64,000 nt of DNA from Hyphomicrobiaceae bacterium (GTDB taxonomy: Bacteria > Pseudomonadota > Alphaproteobacteria > Rhizobiales > Hyphomicrobiaceae): assembly GCA_022842785.1 (NCBI GenBank), contig JALHOW010000006.1, positions 1-64,000 on the forward strand, in the 5' to 3' direction. Below, one piece after another: positions 16,713 to 24,934 of this stretch (within the stretch, counting starts at the first letter, position 1; every line of letters starts with the position of its first letter). The position numbers and the translations under genes were made by a program. The notes beneath the pieces are model-generated. The model saw nothing but the letters and a program-made list of their open reading frames with translations, was not told the origin of the DNA and did not search any database.

Positions 16713-17780
16713 ATGCGGTTCGGCAAGATCTCACTTCTGATCCTGGGTGTGGCGGCCACTTGCGCAGGCGCGGGTGGCACCATTGCGCTTGAGCGGCTCG
16801 GCCTCCTCGCGCCACAGGAGGCGGCCCAGGCAATCGTAAAAGTGCCCGCCGAGGCGCTGGTGATCCCCAGCCCCGAGATGCCCGCTGGCGCCGATCGCTT
16901 TTCTTACGTATCGCTCGACATCGGGGATTTGCGCTGGGGCGAACCGAAAATCGAGATCGTCCCCGTCGCCGTCGCGCCGCTCAAGACACTGGCCGATGAA
17001 ATAGCCTCTCCCTGGTCGACGGAGACGCGTGCTGAGCGTGTGATCCCGCTTCTCGAGCCGCCGAGGCTCGCTGTTCGGCCGCCGCAGGCCTCGGCCTGGA
17101 CCATGCCGAAGGCGAGCGCGCCGCTGCGTGACTACCGAATGGCGCGGAAACTCGCAGAGATTTCGCCAGGGGCAACCCCGCGGCTGGAAGCCAAGTTCCG
17201 CTCAGCCAAGGTGGCTTGGCCGCCTGCAGAGGTGGCGTTCGTGACGATCAAGGACGAGCGGGCCGTTGAATTGCACGCACGGCCGGCGGATGGCGAGTGG
17301 AAGCTCGTTCATCGCTATCGCGTGCTCGCGGCAAGTGGCAAATCCGGACCGAAGCTGCTCGAGGGGGACAAGCAGGTTCCGGAGGGCATCTACGGGATCT
17401 CGTACCTCAATCCAGCCAGCCGCTATCACGTGTCGCTGCGTGTGAACTATCCGAACAACTTCGACCGCCAGATGGCGGCGAAGGACGGCCGCAGGAAGCT
17501 CGGCGGCGATATCATGTTCCACGGCAAGGCCGTATCCGCCGGCTGCATCGCCGTTGGTGACGAAGCTGCCGAAGAGCTGTTCGTCCTCGCGGCGAACGTC
17601 GGCCTCCCCAACGTGAAGGTCGTCATCGCACCGAGCGATTTCCGCAAAAATGGCCTCCCGACAGCGGATCCGGCCAAGCCGGAGTGGCTGCCTGGGCTCT
17701 ACACGCAGGTTGCCTCGGCCATGACCCCGTTCAAACCGGCTCCGCAGCCGCATCTGTTGTCCTCGTTCTTCGGTAACTGA
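16713..17780 (+). CDS. L,D-transpeptidase family protein (YafK-like)
   Basis: This exported protein of about 355 residues has an N-terminal hydrophobic segment (ISLLILGVAATCAGAGGTIAL) that serves as signal or anchor. Alternative in-frame starts lie at 16668 and 16671. The catalytic domain is in the C-terminal half: EGIYGISYLNPASRYHVSLRVNYPN, then MFHGKAVSAGCIAVGDEAAEELF. Here His and Cys of the HG...SAGC motif are the catalytic pair in the YafK subgroup. The first 170 residues are a Pro-rich linker. It probably acts on peptidoglycan or on attachment of proteins to it. A second, unrelated-looking L,D-transpeptidase lies at 50355-51047. Confidence 0.87.
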   Translation: MRFGKISLLILGVAATCAGAGGTIALERLGLLAPQEAAQAIVKVPAEALVIPSPEMPAGADRFSYVSLDIGDLRWGEPKIEIVPVAVAPLKTLADEIASPWSTETRAERVIPLLEPPRLAVRPPQASAWTMPKASAPLRDYRMARKLAEISPGATPRLEAKFRSAKVAWPPAEVAFVTIKDERAVELHARPADGEWKLVHRYRVLAASGKSGPKLLEGDKQVPEGIYGISYLNPASRYHVSLRVNYPNNFDRQMAAKDGRRKLGGDIMFHGKAVSAGCIAVGDEAAEELFVLAANVGLPNVKVVIAPSDFRKNGLPTADPAKPEWLPGLYTQVASAMTPFKPAPQPHLLSSFFGN

Positions 17781-18091
17781 GGGCAGGGGGCCGCGGCTGC
17801 ATTCCTGCACTGTCCCACGATCGGACCGGCAGCCCGCAGGTAGCCGGTTGCCGATTCTTATCTAATTGATATTATTAATCGTTCGGTGCGCCCAGTGGGC
17901 AGCTGTGGCGAAGCTGCAATCGGTGGGCGCCTCCAGGCAGGTCCGTTGGCTGGCCCGGGATCCCAACGATTGACTAACCCATCCCCGGTAGTTACCTGCT
18001 TGTTTAAGGTCGCCGGGCGCCCCGAAAATTGGGACGCACCGGGGCGGTGGCCCAGGTTCTTGACCCTGCGCGCCCAAGGAGAATTGTGATC
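17781..18091 (+). promoter_or_regulatory. Long leader region of cysE
   Basis: This is 311 bases without a gene. It begins with an AT-rich patch near 17858-17880 that suits a promoter, followed by GC-rich, stem-prone sequence (for example CGGTGGGCGCC at 17921 with later partners) up to the AAGGAG ribosome site at 18077-18082. It could carry a structured 5' leader. It was not matched to a known riboswitch family. Confidence 0.4.
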
Positions 18092-18925
18092 ATGGCCATC
18101 TCATCGCACGCCGCGCCAAGCGGTCGGATCGAGGCTTACGATCCCATCTGGCAGTCCATCCGCACGGAGGCGGAGGCTGTGATGACGGCCGAGCGCGCGC
18201 TCGGCGGATTCATCTACGCAACCATTCTCAGCCACGAGCGGCTCGAGGATGCCGTCTGCCACCGGCTTGCACAGCGTCTCAATCACGCTGACGTCGACGC
18301 TGGTCTGATCAGGCATACGTTCGAGGATGTCCTGCGCGAGCGCCCCGAGATCGGCCACTGCTTCCGCGCTGACCTCGCGGCCGTCTACGACCGCGACCCG
18401 GCATGCCACCGCTATATCGAGCCGCTGCTCTACTTCAAGGGCTTCCATGCGCTCGTGACGCACCGCTTCGCCAATGCGCTGTGGAACCAGGGACGCCAGG
18501 ATTTCGCTCTCTATCTGCAGAGCCAGAGCTCGCGCATTTTCGCCGTCGATATTCACCCGGCCGCCCGCATCGGGAAGGGCATGATGTTCGACCATGCGAC
18601 GGCTATCGTCGTCGGCGAAACCGCGGTCATCGGCGATCATTGCTCGCTTCTCCATGGCGTGACGCTCGGCGGCAGCGGCAAGGAGACTGGTGATCGCCAT
18701 CCGAAGATCGGCGACAACGTCATGATCGGCGCGGGTGCCAAGGTGCTCGGCAACATCTCGGTCGGTAATTGCTGCCGCGTGGCCGCCGGAAGCGTCGTGC
18801 TCCAGGACGTGCCGCCGCAATCGACCGTTGCCGGCGTGCCGGCGAAGATCGTCGGGCCGGCGGGTTGCCCCGAGCCGGCACGCAACATGGACCAGCGTCT
18901 CCAGCCCGGTGATTGCGGCTGCTGA
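18092..18925 (+). CDS. cysE: Serine O-acetyltransferase
   Basis: This 277-residue enzyme makes O-acetylserine from serine and acetyl-CoA, the first step of cysteine synthesis. The N-terminal helical SATase domain covers about residues 15-130 (DPIWQSIRTEAEAVM to LYFKGFHALVTHR). The left-handed beta-helix follows with hexapeptide repeats: DIHPAARIGKGMMFDHATAIVVGE, GVTLGGSGK and GDNVMIGAGAKVLGNISVG. The catalytic His region is DHATAIVVGETAVIGDHC. The start is chosen at MAISSHAA, ten bases after AAGGAG. A DUF3126 gene and a carbonic anhydrase follow on the same strand. Confidence 0.95.
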   Translation: MAISSHAAPSGRIEAYDPIWQSIRTEAEAVMTAERALGGFIYATILSHERLEDAVCHRLAQRLNHADVDAGLIRHTFEDVLRERPEIGHCFRADLAAVYDRDPACHRYIEPLLYFKGFHALVTHRFANALWNQGRQDFALYLQSQSSRIFAVDIHPAARIGKGMMFDHATAIVVGETAVIGDHCSLLHGVTLGGSGKETGDRHPKIGDNVMIGAGAKVLGNISVGNCCRVAAGSVVLQDVPPQSTVAGVPAKIVGPAGCPEPARNMDQRLQPGDCGC

Positions 18926-18982
18926 CGGCAAAGTTTGGCGAGCGGTGCGGGCCGAATGTGCTCGCCGATGAAGGAGTGATTT

Positions 18983-19240
18983 ATGGCGGCGGGACCCAAG
19001 GGCGCGTCCAAGTCTAATGCGCTGGCGAAACCTGAGCTGGACAAGCTGCAGGGCTACCTGCGGAAGATGCTTGCGAACACGACTGTCGAGGTGCGCGCCC
19101 GCCAGCGCGCCGCCGATGCGGCCGAGCTTTACGTCGGCGGCGAGTTCGTTGGCGTCGTCTCGAAGGACATCGAGGATGGCGAGACCTCGTATCAGGTCAG
19201 CATGACGATCCTCGACTACGATCTCGAAGAAGGCGCCTGA
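18983..19240 (+). CDS. DUF3126 family protein
   Basis: This small soluble protein of 85 residues has the typical pattern LDKLQGYLRKMLANTTVEVRAR, then DAAELYVGGEFVGVVSKDIEDGETSYQVSMTILDYDL read in separate blocks. The family is almost always downstream of cysE in Hyphomicrobiales, and so it is here (57 bases after). A GGAG site precedes the ATG. It has no known activity. Confidence 0.9.
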   Translation: MAAGPKGASKSNALAKPELDKLQGYLRKMLANTTVEVRARQRAADAAELYVGGEFVGVVSKDIEDGETSYQVSMTILDYDLEEGA

Positions 19241-19262
19241 TCGCCGCCTGCTGGAGTCCTCA

Positions 19263-19793
19263 ATGCCTCTCTACAAGCTCGGCGATGACGCCGTCACGCT
19301 ACCTGCGTCCGGCCAGTGCTGGATTGCGCCGACGGCCGTCGTTATCGGTCAGGTGAGCATCGAGGAGGACGTCAGCATCTGGTTCGGCGCCGTCATTCGT
19401 GGCGACAACGAGCCGATCCGCATCGGCGCCCGGTCGAACATCCAGGAAAACTGCATCCTCCATGTCGACCCCGGGTTCCCGATGGTCATTGAGGAAGAGT
19501 GCACGATCGGCCACACCGCCATGCTCCACGGTTGCCACATCGGCCGCGGGGCGCTGATCGGCATCGGGGCTATTGTCCTCAACGGTGCGCGCATCGGTGC
19601 TGGCGCCATGATCGGCGCCGGCGCGCTCATTCCCGAAGGCAAGATCATTCCGCCGAACAGTGTCGTCTTCGGCACCCCCGGCAAGATCGCGCGGGAAGTG
19701 ACGGCCGAGGATCGCAAGCGGGTCGACGGCGGTGTCGCGGACTACATGGCACGCTGGAAGCGCTACGCCGCGACCTTCAAGCCGCAAGGCTGA
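19263..19793 (+). CDS. Gamma-class carbonic anhydrase family protein
   Basis: This 176-residue left-handed beta-helix protein has hexapeptide repeats. The metal-binding His residues of gamma carbonic anhydrases are placed in NCILHVDPGF, CTIGHTAMLHGCHIG. The start SVWFGAVIRGDNEPIRIG-like block reads DVSIWFGAVIRGDNE. Family members bind zinc or act as transferase-like scaffold proteins (YrdA/PaaY). It lies 22 bases after DUF3126, so co-transcription with cysE is likely. The catalytic activity of this member is uncertain. Confidence 0.92.
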   Translation: MPLYKLGDDAVTLPASGQCWIAPTAVVIGQVSIEEDVSIWFGAVIRGDNEPIRIGARSNIQENCILHVDPGFPMVIEEECTIGHTAMLHGCHIGRGALIGIGAIVLNGARIGAGAMIGAGALIPEGKIIPPNSVVFGTPGKIAREVTAEDRKRVDGGVADYMARWKRYAATFKPQG

Positions 19794-19817
19794 GCAGGAT
19801 CGACCGGGCTCCCGACT

Positions 19818-20477
19818 TTAGCGCCGAGCGGCGTCTTTGCGTACGCCGGCCAGATGATCGGGCGTGCGGCTGTCGCGGCTGTCGAGTGATACCCAAACCT
19901 TCGGATTGATGTACGACTGGCGCATGACGTAGGTGTAGACCACCGCGTGCCAGGGCCGCACATCATCGAACTTGTTGTCGAGAATGAAGTCGCCCTTGGA
20001 CGTGCGCGCCGTCAGGATGGCGTGGCCGTCGTTCTTCTCATCGCGGACGACAGTGATCAGCAGGGCGCTCGCGGGCCAGCCGCGCTGCATGAGCACCTGG
20101 CGCTTCAGCAGCGCGTAGTCCTCGCAATCACCGCGCGTCATCGGGATGGTCCAGTACTCCGCGATGCCGTAGATTTCCTGGTCTGTCGCGGGCTCGATCA
20201 GGCGGTTGATCGACCGGTTCACATGATCGAGCTGCTCGCGCCGCTCGTCGGTCAGCTCGAAACGCGCATCCTCGAATGGCCCCTGGGTGCATTCGGCCGG
20301 ATGACGGTCGCAGAAGCTCACGAATCCGAAGGGGGGCAGCGTCGGTCCGTAGACGCGCATAAAGGCCGACTGGCGCGGTTCCGGCGCCTGGCGATGGGCA
20401 TAACTGTCTGCGCTGCCGACCATGGCCAGCAGCACGCCGCTTGCAACACCCAACAGCAGTCTTGACGCCGGCAACAT
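19818..20477 (-). CDS. Transglutaminase-like cysteine peptidase (BTLCP)
   Basis: This exported protein of about 219 residues has a signal sequence, MLPASRLLLGVASGVLLAMVG, after the start chosen at 20477 (an upstream Met at 20510 is possible). The catalytic triad is visible: Cys in MTRGDCEDYALLK, His in NDGHAILTART and Asp in DFILDNKFDDV. This order defines the bacterial transglutaminase-like cysteine peptidases (DUF920 type, LapG-related). LapG-type enzymes cleave surface adhesins under c-di-GMP control, and a PilZ protein is the upstream neighbour, but no adhesin gene is nearby, so that role is only suggested. Confidence 0.9.
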   Translation of the reverse strand: MLPASRLLLGVASGVLLAMVGSADSYAHRQAPEPRQSAFMRVYGPTLPPFGFVSFCDRHPAECTQGPFEDARFELTDERREQLDHVNRSINRLIEPATDQEIYGIAEYWTIPMTRGDCEDYALLKRQVLMQRGWPASALLITVVRDEKNDGHAILTARTSKGDFILDNKFDDVRPWHAVVYTYVMRQSYINPKVWVSLDSRDSRTPDHLAGVRKDAARR

Positions 20478-20658
20478 GACTTCGAAACTCCCCTCGATCG
20501 AAGAACACACTAGCAGTCAGACGTTAGGCGACCCCCAAGTGGACGCGGGGCATTTGAGGCAAAAGCTGCCCGAAATTTCCTCGAATTGACGCAAATCCGA
20601 TAACGTGTTGCATACCGAAGTCGTTGCACCCCGACCGGCCTCTTTTCCACCCGATCGC

Positions 20659-21291
20659 CTAGTCGAAATGGTTGCGAAGAGCCGCCGGGTTCTGGATGTC
20701 CCTGAACCGGACGCCGATGCCCTTGCTGTGATGGCGCACAACCACCGCGCGCAGCTTGCCGAGAAGGATCTCCTGGCCGATCGGCGGTCGCGCCTCGGTG
20801 CCGACCGATGCGCCCGAAATGGACACGTCGAGCACGCGAACGGGAACGACGATGCCCTCGTCGAGTTTCAGCATGGATTCCCGGTTGGCCGGCACGAGCC
20901 GCTCGTGCTTGCGCTCGTCCTCGCCCGTGAGCTCGCTGCGATTGATGAGCCAGGTAAGCTGCGCGACGAGCTTTTCCCGCTTGTGCTGGGTCGCAAGGAG
21001 CTGGATGGCAAAGCCGCCGTCGAACACGCGTACGACGGTGCCTTCCAGGCCGCCGAGCTGGTCGAAGTAGGCGACGATGCGCTCGCGTTCCTCGACCTCG
21101 ACGGGCGCCATGATCGCAGCGCCGCCCGCGGACACGTCCGAGAGCTTGCAAGGATATTCCTGTTTATTCGCGCGCATGAACCGGCCGAGCAATGTCAGGG
21201 CGACGCGCTTGTGCCGTCTGCGGTCGGCCGGGGCGCGGCTCAGAATGCTGCTGCCGCTCTGGACTGTGGGCATGGCAGATTGAAGCGACAT
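20659..21291 (-). CDS. PilZ-domain protein, tandem
   Basis: This 210-residue protein has two PilZ-like modules. The first has the c-di-GMP signature RRRHKR followed by LSDVSAGGAAI (the RxxxR and D/NxSxxG motifs). The second has the NRESMLKLDEG start and LDVSISGASVG, where the RxxxR part is weak. No membrane segment is visible. It probably senses cyclic di-GMP and passes this to motility, polysaccharide or adhesin targets. It is transcribed in the same direction as the BTLCP gene, 181 bases apart. Confidence 0.9.
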   Translation of the reverse strand: MSLQSAMPTVQSGSSILSRAPADRRRHKRVALTLLGRFMRANKQEYPCKLSDVSAGGAAIMAPVEVEERERIVAYFDQLGGLEGTVVRVFDGGFAIQLLATQHKREKLVAQLTWLINRSELTGEDERKHERLVPANRESMLKLDEGIVVPVRVLDVSISGASVGTEARPPIGQEILLGKLRAVVVRHHSKGIGVRFRDIQNPAALRNHFD

Positions 21292-21517
21292 GGAAATCCT
21301 TTTGCCTTCGTCACAACAGCGAGTTCAGCAGACGGCAGGCTGTGCCGACACTGGCGGAAGTGCCGATCCCGCTACTCAGGACCGATTATCGGAGGGGTGA
21401 TTTAATGATGTGCTAATCGCACGCCATTTTGGCACGCTGCCCTGTTAACCCGTTTGTGATCAGTTCGGCGTGCGTGGCCTTTTTGACGCCCAGTTCCGCT
21501 GGCGCTATTCTGAATTA

Positions 21518-22225
21518 ATGAACGGTGAAACCAACAGGCCAAGCATGTCGCGCACCTTCGCGGTTCTCGGGGCTGCACTTGCGATCGCATTGAGCATTGG
21601 GGCCAGTGACGCCGGCGCCCAGCAGCCCGCCCCTCCAGCCCCACCACAGGAGGCCCCGGAGGCCGCGCCTGCACTGCCTGATGACGCCGATACGCCGGCC
21701 GCCGGCCGCCTGCCGGACCGCATGCCGAGCACAGCCGACGAGAAGTCGAAACTTCTCGGCGATCTCTTTGCTCATCTGGCCACGGCCGACTCGGCTGACG
21801 CGGCGAAGAAGATCCAGGCGACCATCGAGCGACTTTGGGGCCATTCGGGCAGCGATACAGTCAATCTGCTGATGCAGCGTGCCTCGAAGGCACTTGGCAC
21901 CAAGGATCATGACCAGGCGCTCAAGTTTCTCGACTATGTCGTGCAGCTCGCGCCGGACTATGCCGAGGGCTTCAATCGGCGTGCCTACATCCACTTCGCC
22001 CGCAATGACATGGCGTCCGCTGTCGGCGATCTGAGACGAGCGCTGGCGCTCGAGCCGAACCATTTCCGCGCGCTCGACGGCCTCGCTCAGATTTGGCGGC
22101 AGACCGGCAATCCAAAGGGAGCGCTGAGCGTCGTCAAGCAGCTTCTCGAAGTACATCCTTATTGGGAAGGCGGGGAGCGCATGGCCGAGGAGCTGGCTCG
22201 CGAGGTCGAGGGCCAGGGCATCTGA
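21518..22225 (+). CDS. Tetratricopeptide-repeat protein
   Basis: This protein has about 235 residues with a signal peptide (SRTFAVLGAALAIALSIGASDAGA), then a Pro/Ala-rich linker to about residue 70. About three TPR-like helix pairs follow (KALGTKDHDQALKFLDYVVQLAPDYAEG, FARNDMASAVGDLRRALALEPNH and TGNPKGALSVVKQLLEVHPYW). It is exported or lipoprotein-like and probably a scaffold. The start is at MNGETNRPSM; an internal Met (21545) is also possible. It is convergent with the next gene. Confidence 0.87.
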   Translation: MNGETNRPSMSRTFAVLGAALAIALSIGASDAGAQQPAPPAPPQEAPEAAPALPDDADTPAAGRLPDRMPSTADEKSKLLGDLFAHLATADSADAAKKIQATIERLWGHSGSDTVNLLMQRASKALGTKDHDQALKFLDYVVQLAPDYAEGFNRRAYIHFARNDMASAVGDLRRALALEPNHFRALDGLAQIWRQTGNPKGALSVVKQLLEVHPYWEGGERMAEELAREVEGQGI

Positions 22226-22235
22226 GTGGGCGCTC

Positions 22236-23102
22236 TTAGAAGATCCTGTTCGGGAAATAGCGCAGCATCAGCTCCTCGTAGCGCCCATTGCGCCTGAGGC
22301 GCTCCAGCGCCCGATTGATCGTACGCTTCAGCTCGACATCCTGCTGCGGCACCGTAATGGCGAGGCCATCGCCGAAGAATTTCGGCTCGAAGAAAGGGCC
22401 GCCCTTGAGCTCGCAGCAGTCCTGCGACACCGAGCCATTGACCCAGAACACCAGACCAATTCCGTCGCCGAAGACGAGATCCGCGCGTCCCTGCCGGACG
22501 GCTTCGCGCGCCTGTTCGACGTTCTCGGTCGTCTCGATGGCGCTCTCGCGGAAGAAGGTCCTGAGATAGGCCTCATGCGGGCTGCCGCGCGCGACGGCAA
22601 TGCGCCGGCGCTCGAGCTGTTCGGGCGTGATGGTCAGGCGCGGGCCGCCACGCAACCCGGCGAACCAGGCGGTCGTATAGAAGTAGCGGTCTGAGACATC
22701 GAATTCCTTGAGCAACGTTGGCGTGATGCGCTGGGCGGCGATGACCGCATCGGCCTCCCCCCGGCGCAGTGTCGGCAGCAGTTCGTTCCAAGGCCGTGCA
22801 CGGATATCGCACTGCGTGCTGAGCTCGAGGCAGATGGCGCGGGCGAGATCGACATCGAAGCCGGTCAGCACGCCGTCCTCGTCATAGTAGTGGAACGGCG
22901 GGAACTCGCTGTCGGTGAGGAAGCGAATGGCGAAGCGGCGCGGACCTGCCCCGGGTGGAGCTGCCGGGGGCGCGATGCTCGGCGTATCCGTCTGCGTGTC
23001 CGTCGGGGTCTGGGCTGACGCTCGCGACGAAAATGGAAATTGATCAAGGATCAATATTCCGATTGCACCCGCTAGAACGGCACTTATGATCGATCTGCGC
23101 AC
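22236..23102 (-). CDS. Amino-acid-type ABC solute-binding protein
   Basis: This 288-residue protein of the SBP_bac_3 family has signal segment MRRSIISAVLAGAIGILILDQ. The mature domain has FLTDSEFPPFHYYDEDG and GFDVDLARAICLEL, then GEADAVIAAQRIT and FFGDGLAITV. These are hallmarks of amino-acid/opine binding proteins. No permease or ATPase is adjacent, so it is an orphan binding protein or works with a distant importer. It could also be a periplasmic sensor. Confidence 0.9.
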   Translation of the reverse strand: MRRSIISAVLAGAIGILILDQFPFSSRASAQTPTDTQTDTPSIAPPAAPPGAGPRRFAIRFLTDSEFPPFHYYDEDGVLTGFDVDLARAICLELSTQCDIRARPWNELLPTLRRGEADAVIAAQRITPTLLKEFDVSDRYFYTTAWFAGLRGGPRLTITPEQLERRRIAVARGSPHEAYLRTFFRESAIETTENVEQAREAVRQGRADLVFGDGIGLVFWVNGSVSQDCCELKGGPFFEPKFFGDGLAITVPQQDVELKRTINRALERLRRNGRYEELMLRYFPNRIF

Positions 23103-23233
23103 TACGTGTTCCCATTTTGCGGCGCAGACGGCTTGGATTGGGGACCAATCCGCCCTGTCGGCGCGCCGCGCAAATCATATTCACCGGCGTCTGTCGTCAT
23201 GGCGGCCGCCGCCAGCGCGGCGAGATTGCTGCC

Positions 23234-24748
23234 ATGGACCAGACATCTGCGCAATCGGCGCCTCGTCTCCGTGGTCGCGTCACTCGACGGGAATCGCCCC
23301 GCCAACGCAGCATTCTAGCGCGGCTCAGGAGCGTAAGACAGCGTATCGGCAGGCTTCGGGCGGCCCCAGTGGAAGTGCCCGAAAGCGAGTATGCCTTTCT
23401 GGTTGGCCGGGCCATCGATCTTGCGACGCTCGGGCGCGCTGAGCGCATTGCGCACGAGTGGGGCGTACTTCCGCATGAGGTGATGATCGCGCTCGGCTGG
23501 ATCGATGAGAGTTCGTATGTCGCGGCACTCGGCGCGACCCTTGGTATGAACTGGCTCGGTCGAACACCAGGGCGGTCGAGGCGGCCGGAAGAGGTCGTGA
23601 TCGGTGCCTACGCCATGCGCCCGCGGGTTATCCGCGAGGCCGTCTCGCTCCTTCCGCCTGGGCAGCATCCGGTTCTAGCGACGCGTCGCGAGGTGGATGC
23701 GATCCACATGGCCGGCGCGGAGGCGGCCCTGATCGACCATGCCATCGAGGGCCTCTGGCGGTCTGATCCCTCGGCCTCCGCGCGCTACGGCGCCGAGACG
23801 TGGCAGGCGCTTCTCGCAGCCACTGCCGTGGGGCTCTTTGTCGGCGGCAGCCTGGTCGCGCCAGAGATCATCGTGCCGTTCGTCATGGCCCTTCTGACCC
23901 TGCCATTCCTGTGCGTCGTGCTCTTGCGAACGGCCGCTGTCCTGGAACTCGCGCGCAGGCGGTCGCCCAGGGCTGCGCGCGCGGTCTCAGCCGTTCCCGA
24001 TACCGAGCTGCCGCGCTACAGCGCGCTGGTGCCGCTTTATCGCGAGGCCGAGATCCTGCCTGATCTTGTCGCGGCCATGGCGGCGCTCGACTATCCGGCA
24101 GCCAAGCTCGAGGTGCTGATCGTCCTGGAGGCGAGCGATACCGAGACGCGCGCCGCGCTCGACGCTCTCGATCTGCCGGGAAATATCCGGCCCGTCGTGG
24201 TGCCCGAGAAAGGCCCGCGCACCAAACCCAAGGCGCTGAACTACGCACTCGAACTCGTGCGCAGCCCCTATGTCGTCGTCTACGATGCCGAGGACATTCC
24301 CGAGCCCGATCAGCTGCGCCGGGCGCTGGGCGCGTTTGCGGAAGGTGGCCCAGAGGTCGCCTGCGTGCAGGCCCGTCTCGGCATACACAACACGGCCCAG
24401 GGCTGGCTGCCGCGCCAGTTCGCGCTCGAATATGCCTCGCTCTTCGATGCGCAGTTGCCGTCGCTGCAACGGCTAGGCCTGCCGATCCCGCTCGGTGGCA
24501 CTTCGAACCATTTTCGCGTCGATCGCCTCAAGGAGGCCGGCGGCTGGGATCCCTACAACGTCACGGAGGACGCCGATCTTGGCTTTCGTCTCGCGCGGGG
24601 CGGCTATCGCACGCTCACGATTGCCTCGACGACGTGGGAGGAAGCGCCGATTGCGTTGCGGAGCTGGATTCCTCAGCGCACGCGCTGGCTCAAGGGATGG
24701 ATGCGCCTTGGTTTTGATAGGCATCAAGTAATTGATTTAAAAAGATAA
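23234..24748 (+). pseudogene. GT2 glycosyltransferase, N-terminal part, split by mobile element
   Basis: This is the 5' part of a 636-residue glycosyltransferase. Codons 1-490 come from the original gene. They include an MshEN-like N-terminal domain (GRAIDLATLGRAERIAHEWG and VPLYREAEILPDLVAAM), a DxD-like site (YDAEDIPEPD), the ED motif (TEDADLG) and QRTRW. At the TGGATGC core (24698-24704) the frame passes into the element, adding about 14 foreign residues up to the stop at 24748. The catalytic motifs are kept but the C-terminal membrane segments are lost. The remaining 3' part lies in frame at 35624-36070. The enzyme probably made surface or secreted polysaccharide. Confidence 0.9.
24698..24704. 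other. attL core of the mobile element
   Basis: TGGATGC, the last bases shared with the right junction at 35624-35630. It encodes the Trp-Met codons of the glycosyltransferase. The identity is only 7 bp. Confidence 0.75.
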
Positions 24749-24778
24749 AATACCGATAAGGGGAAGACTGTTGGTGCG

Positions 24779-24800
24779 CCGTAGCAACGCTATAGCAACA
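24779..24800. repeat. Left composite repeat (integrase arm-site-like)
   Basis: CCGTAGCAAC, three bases, ATAGCAACA. It is a near-exact copy of 35483-35504 (20 of 22 bases). The short unit TAGCAAC occurs twice. It lies 75 bases inside the left core. Confidence 0.75.
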
Positions 24801-24827
24801 TTCCTCTGCCGCTATCCCGCTCATTGA

Positions 24828-24853
24828 AAAGCCGGCCTCGAAGGGCCGGCTTT
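24828..24853 (-). terminator. Terminator of the leftward operon of the element
   Basis: AAAGCCGGCC (24828-24837) and GGCCGGCTTT (24844-24853) form a 10-bp stem; on the minus strand it is followed by TTTTCAATG. It lies 82 bases after the ParB-like gene. Confidence 0.75.
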
Positions 24854-24934
24854 GTCGCCGCTGCCAGTACATCCGTGGTCAGCGGGAGCATAGGGCGAGT
24901 ATGGCTGCGGCAGTCGCGGAAGGCAAGGTCTCGG

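Noticed and set aside
17781-18091. A SAM-II or similar riboswitch before cysE
   Set aside because: I compared the leader with the remembered SAM-II pattern of rhizobial metA leaders and found no matching core; only a generic structured leader is kept as a possibility.
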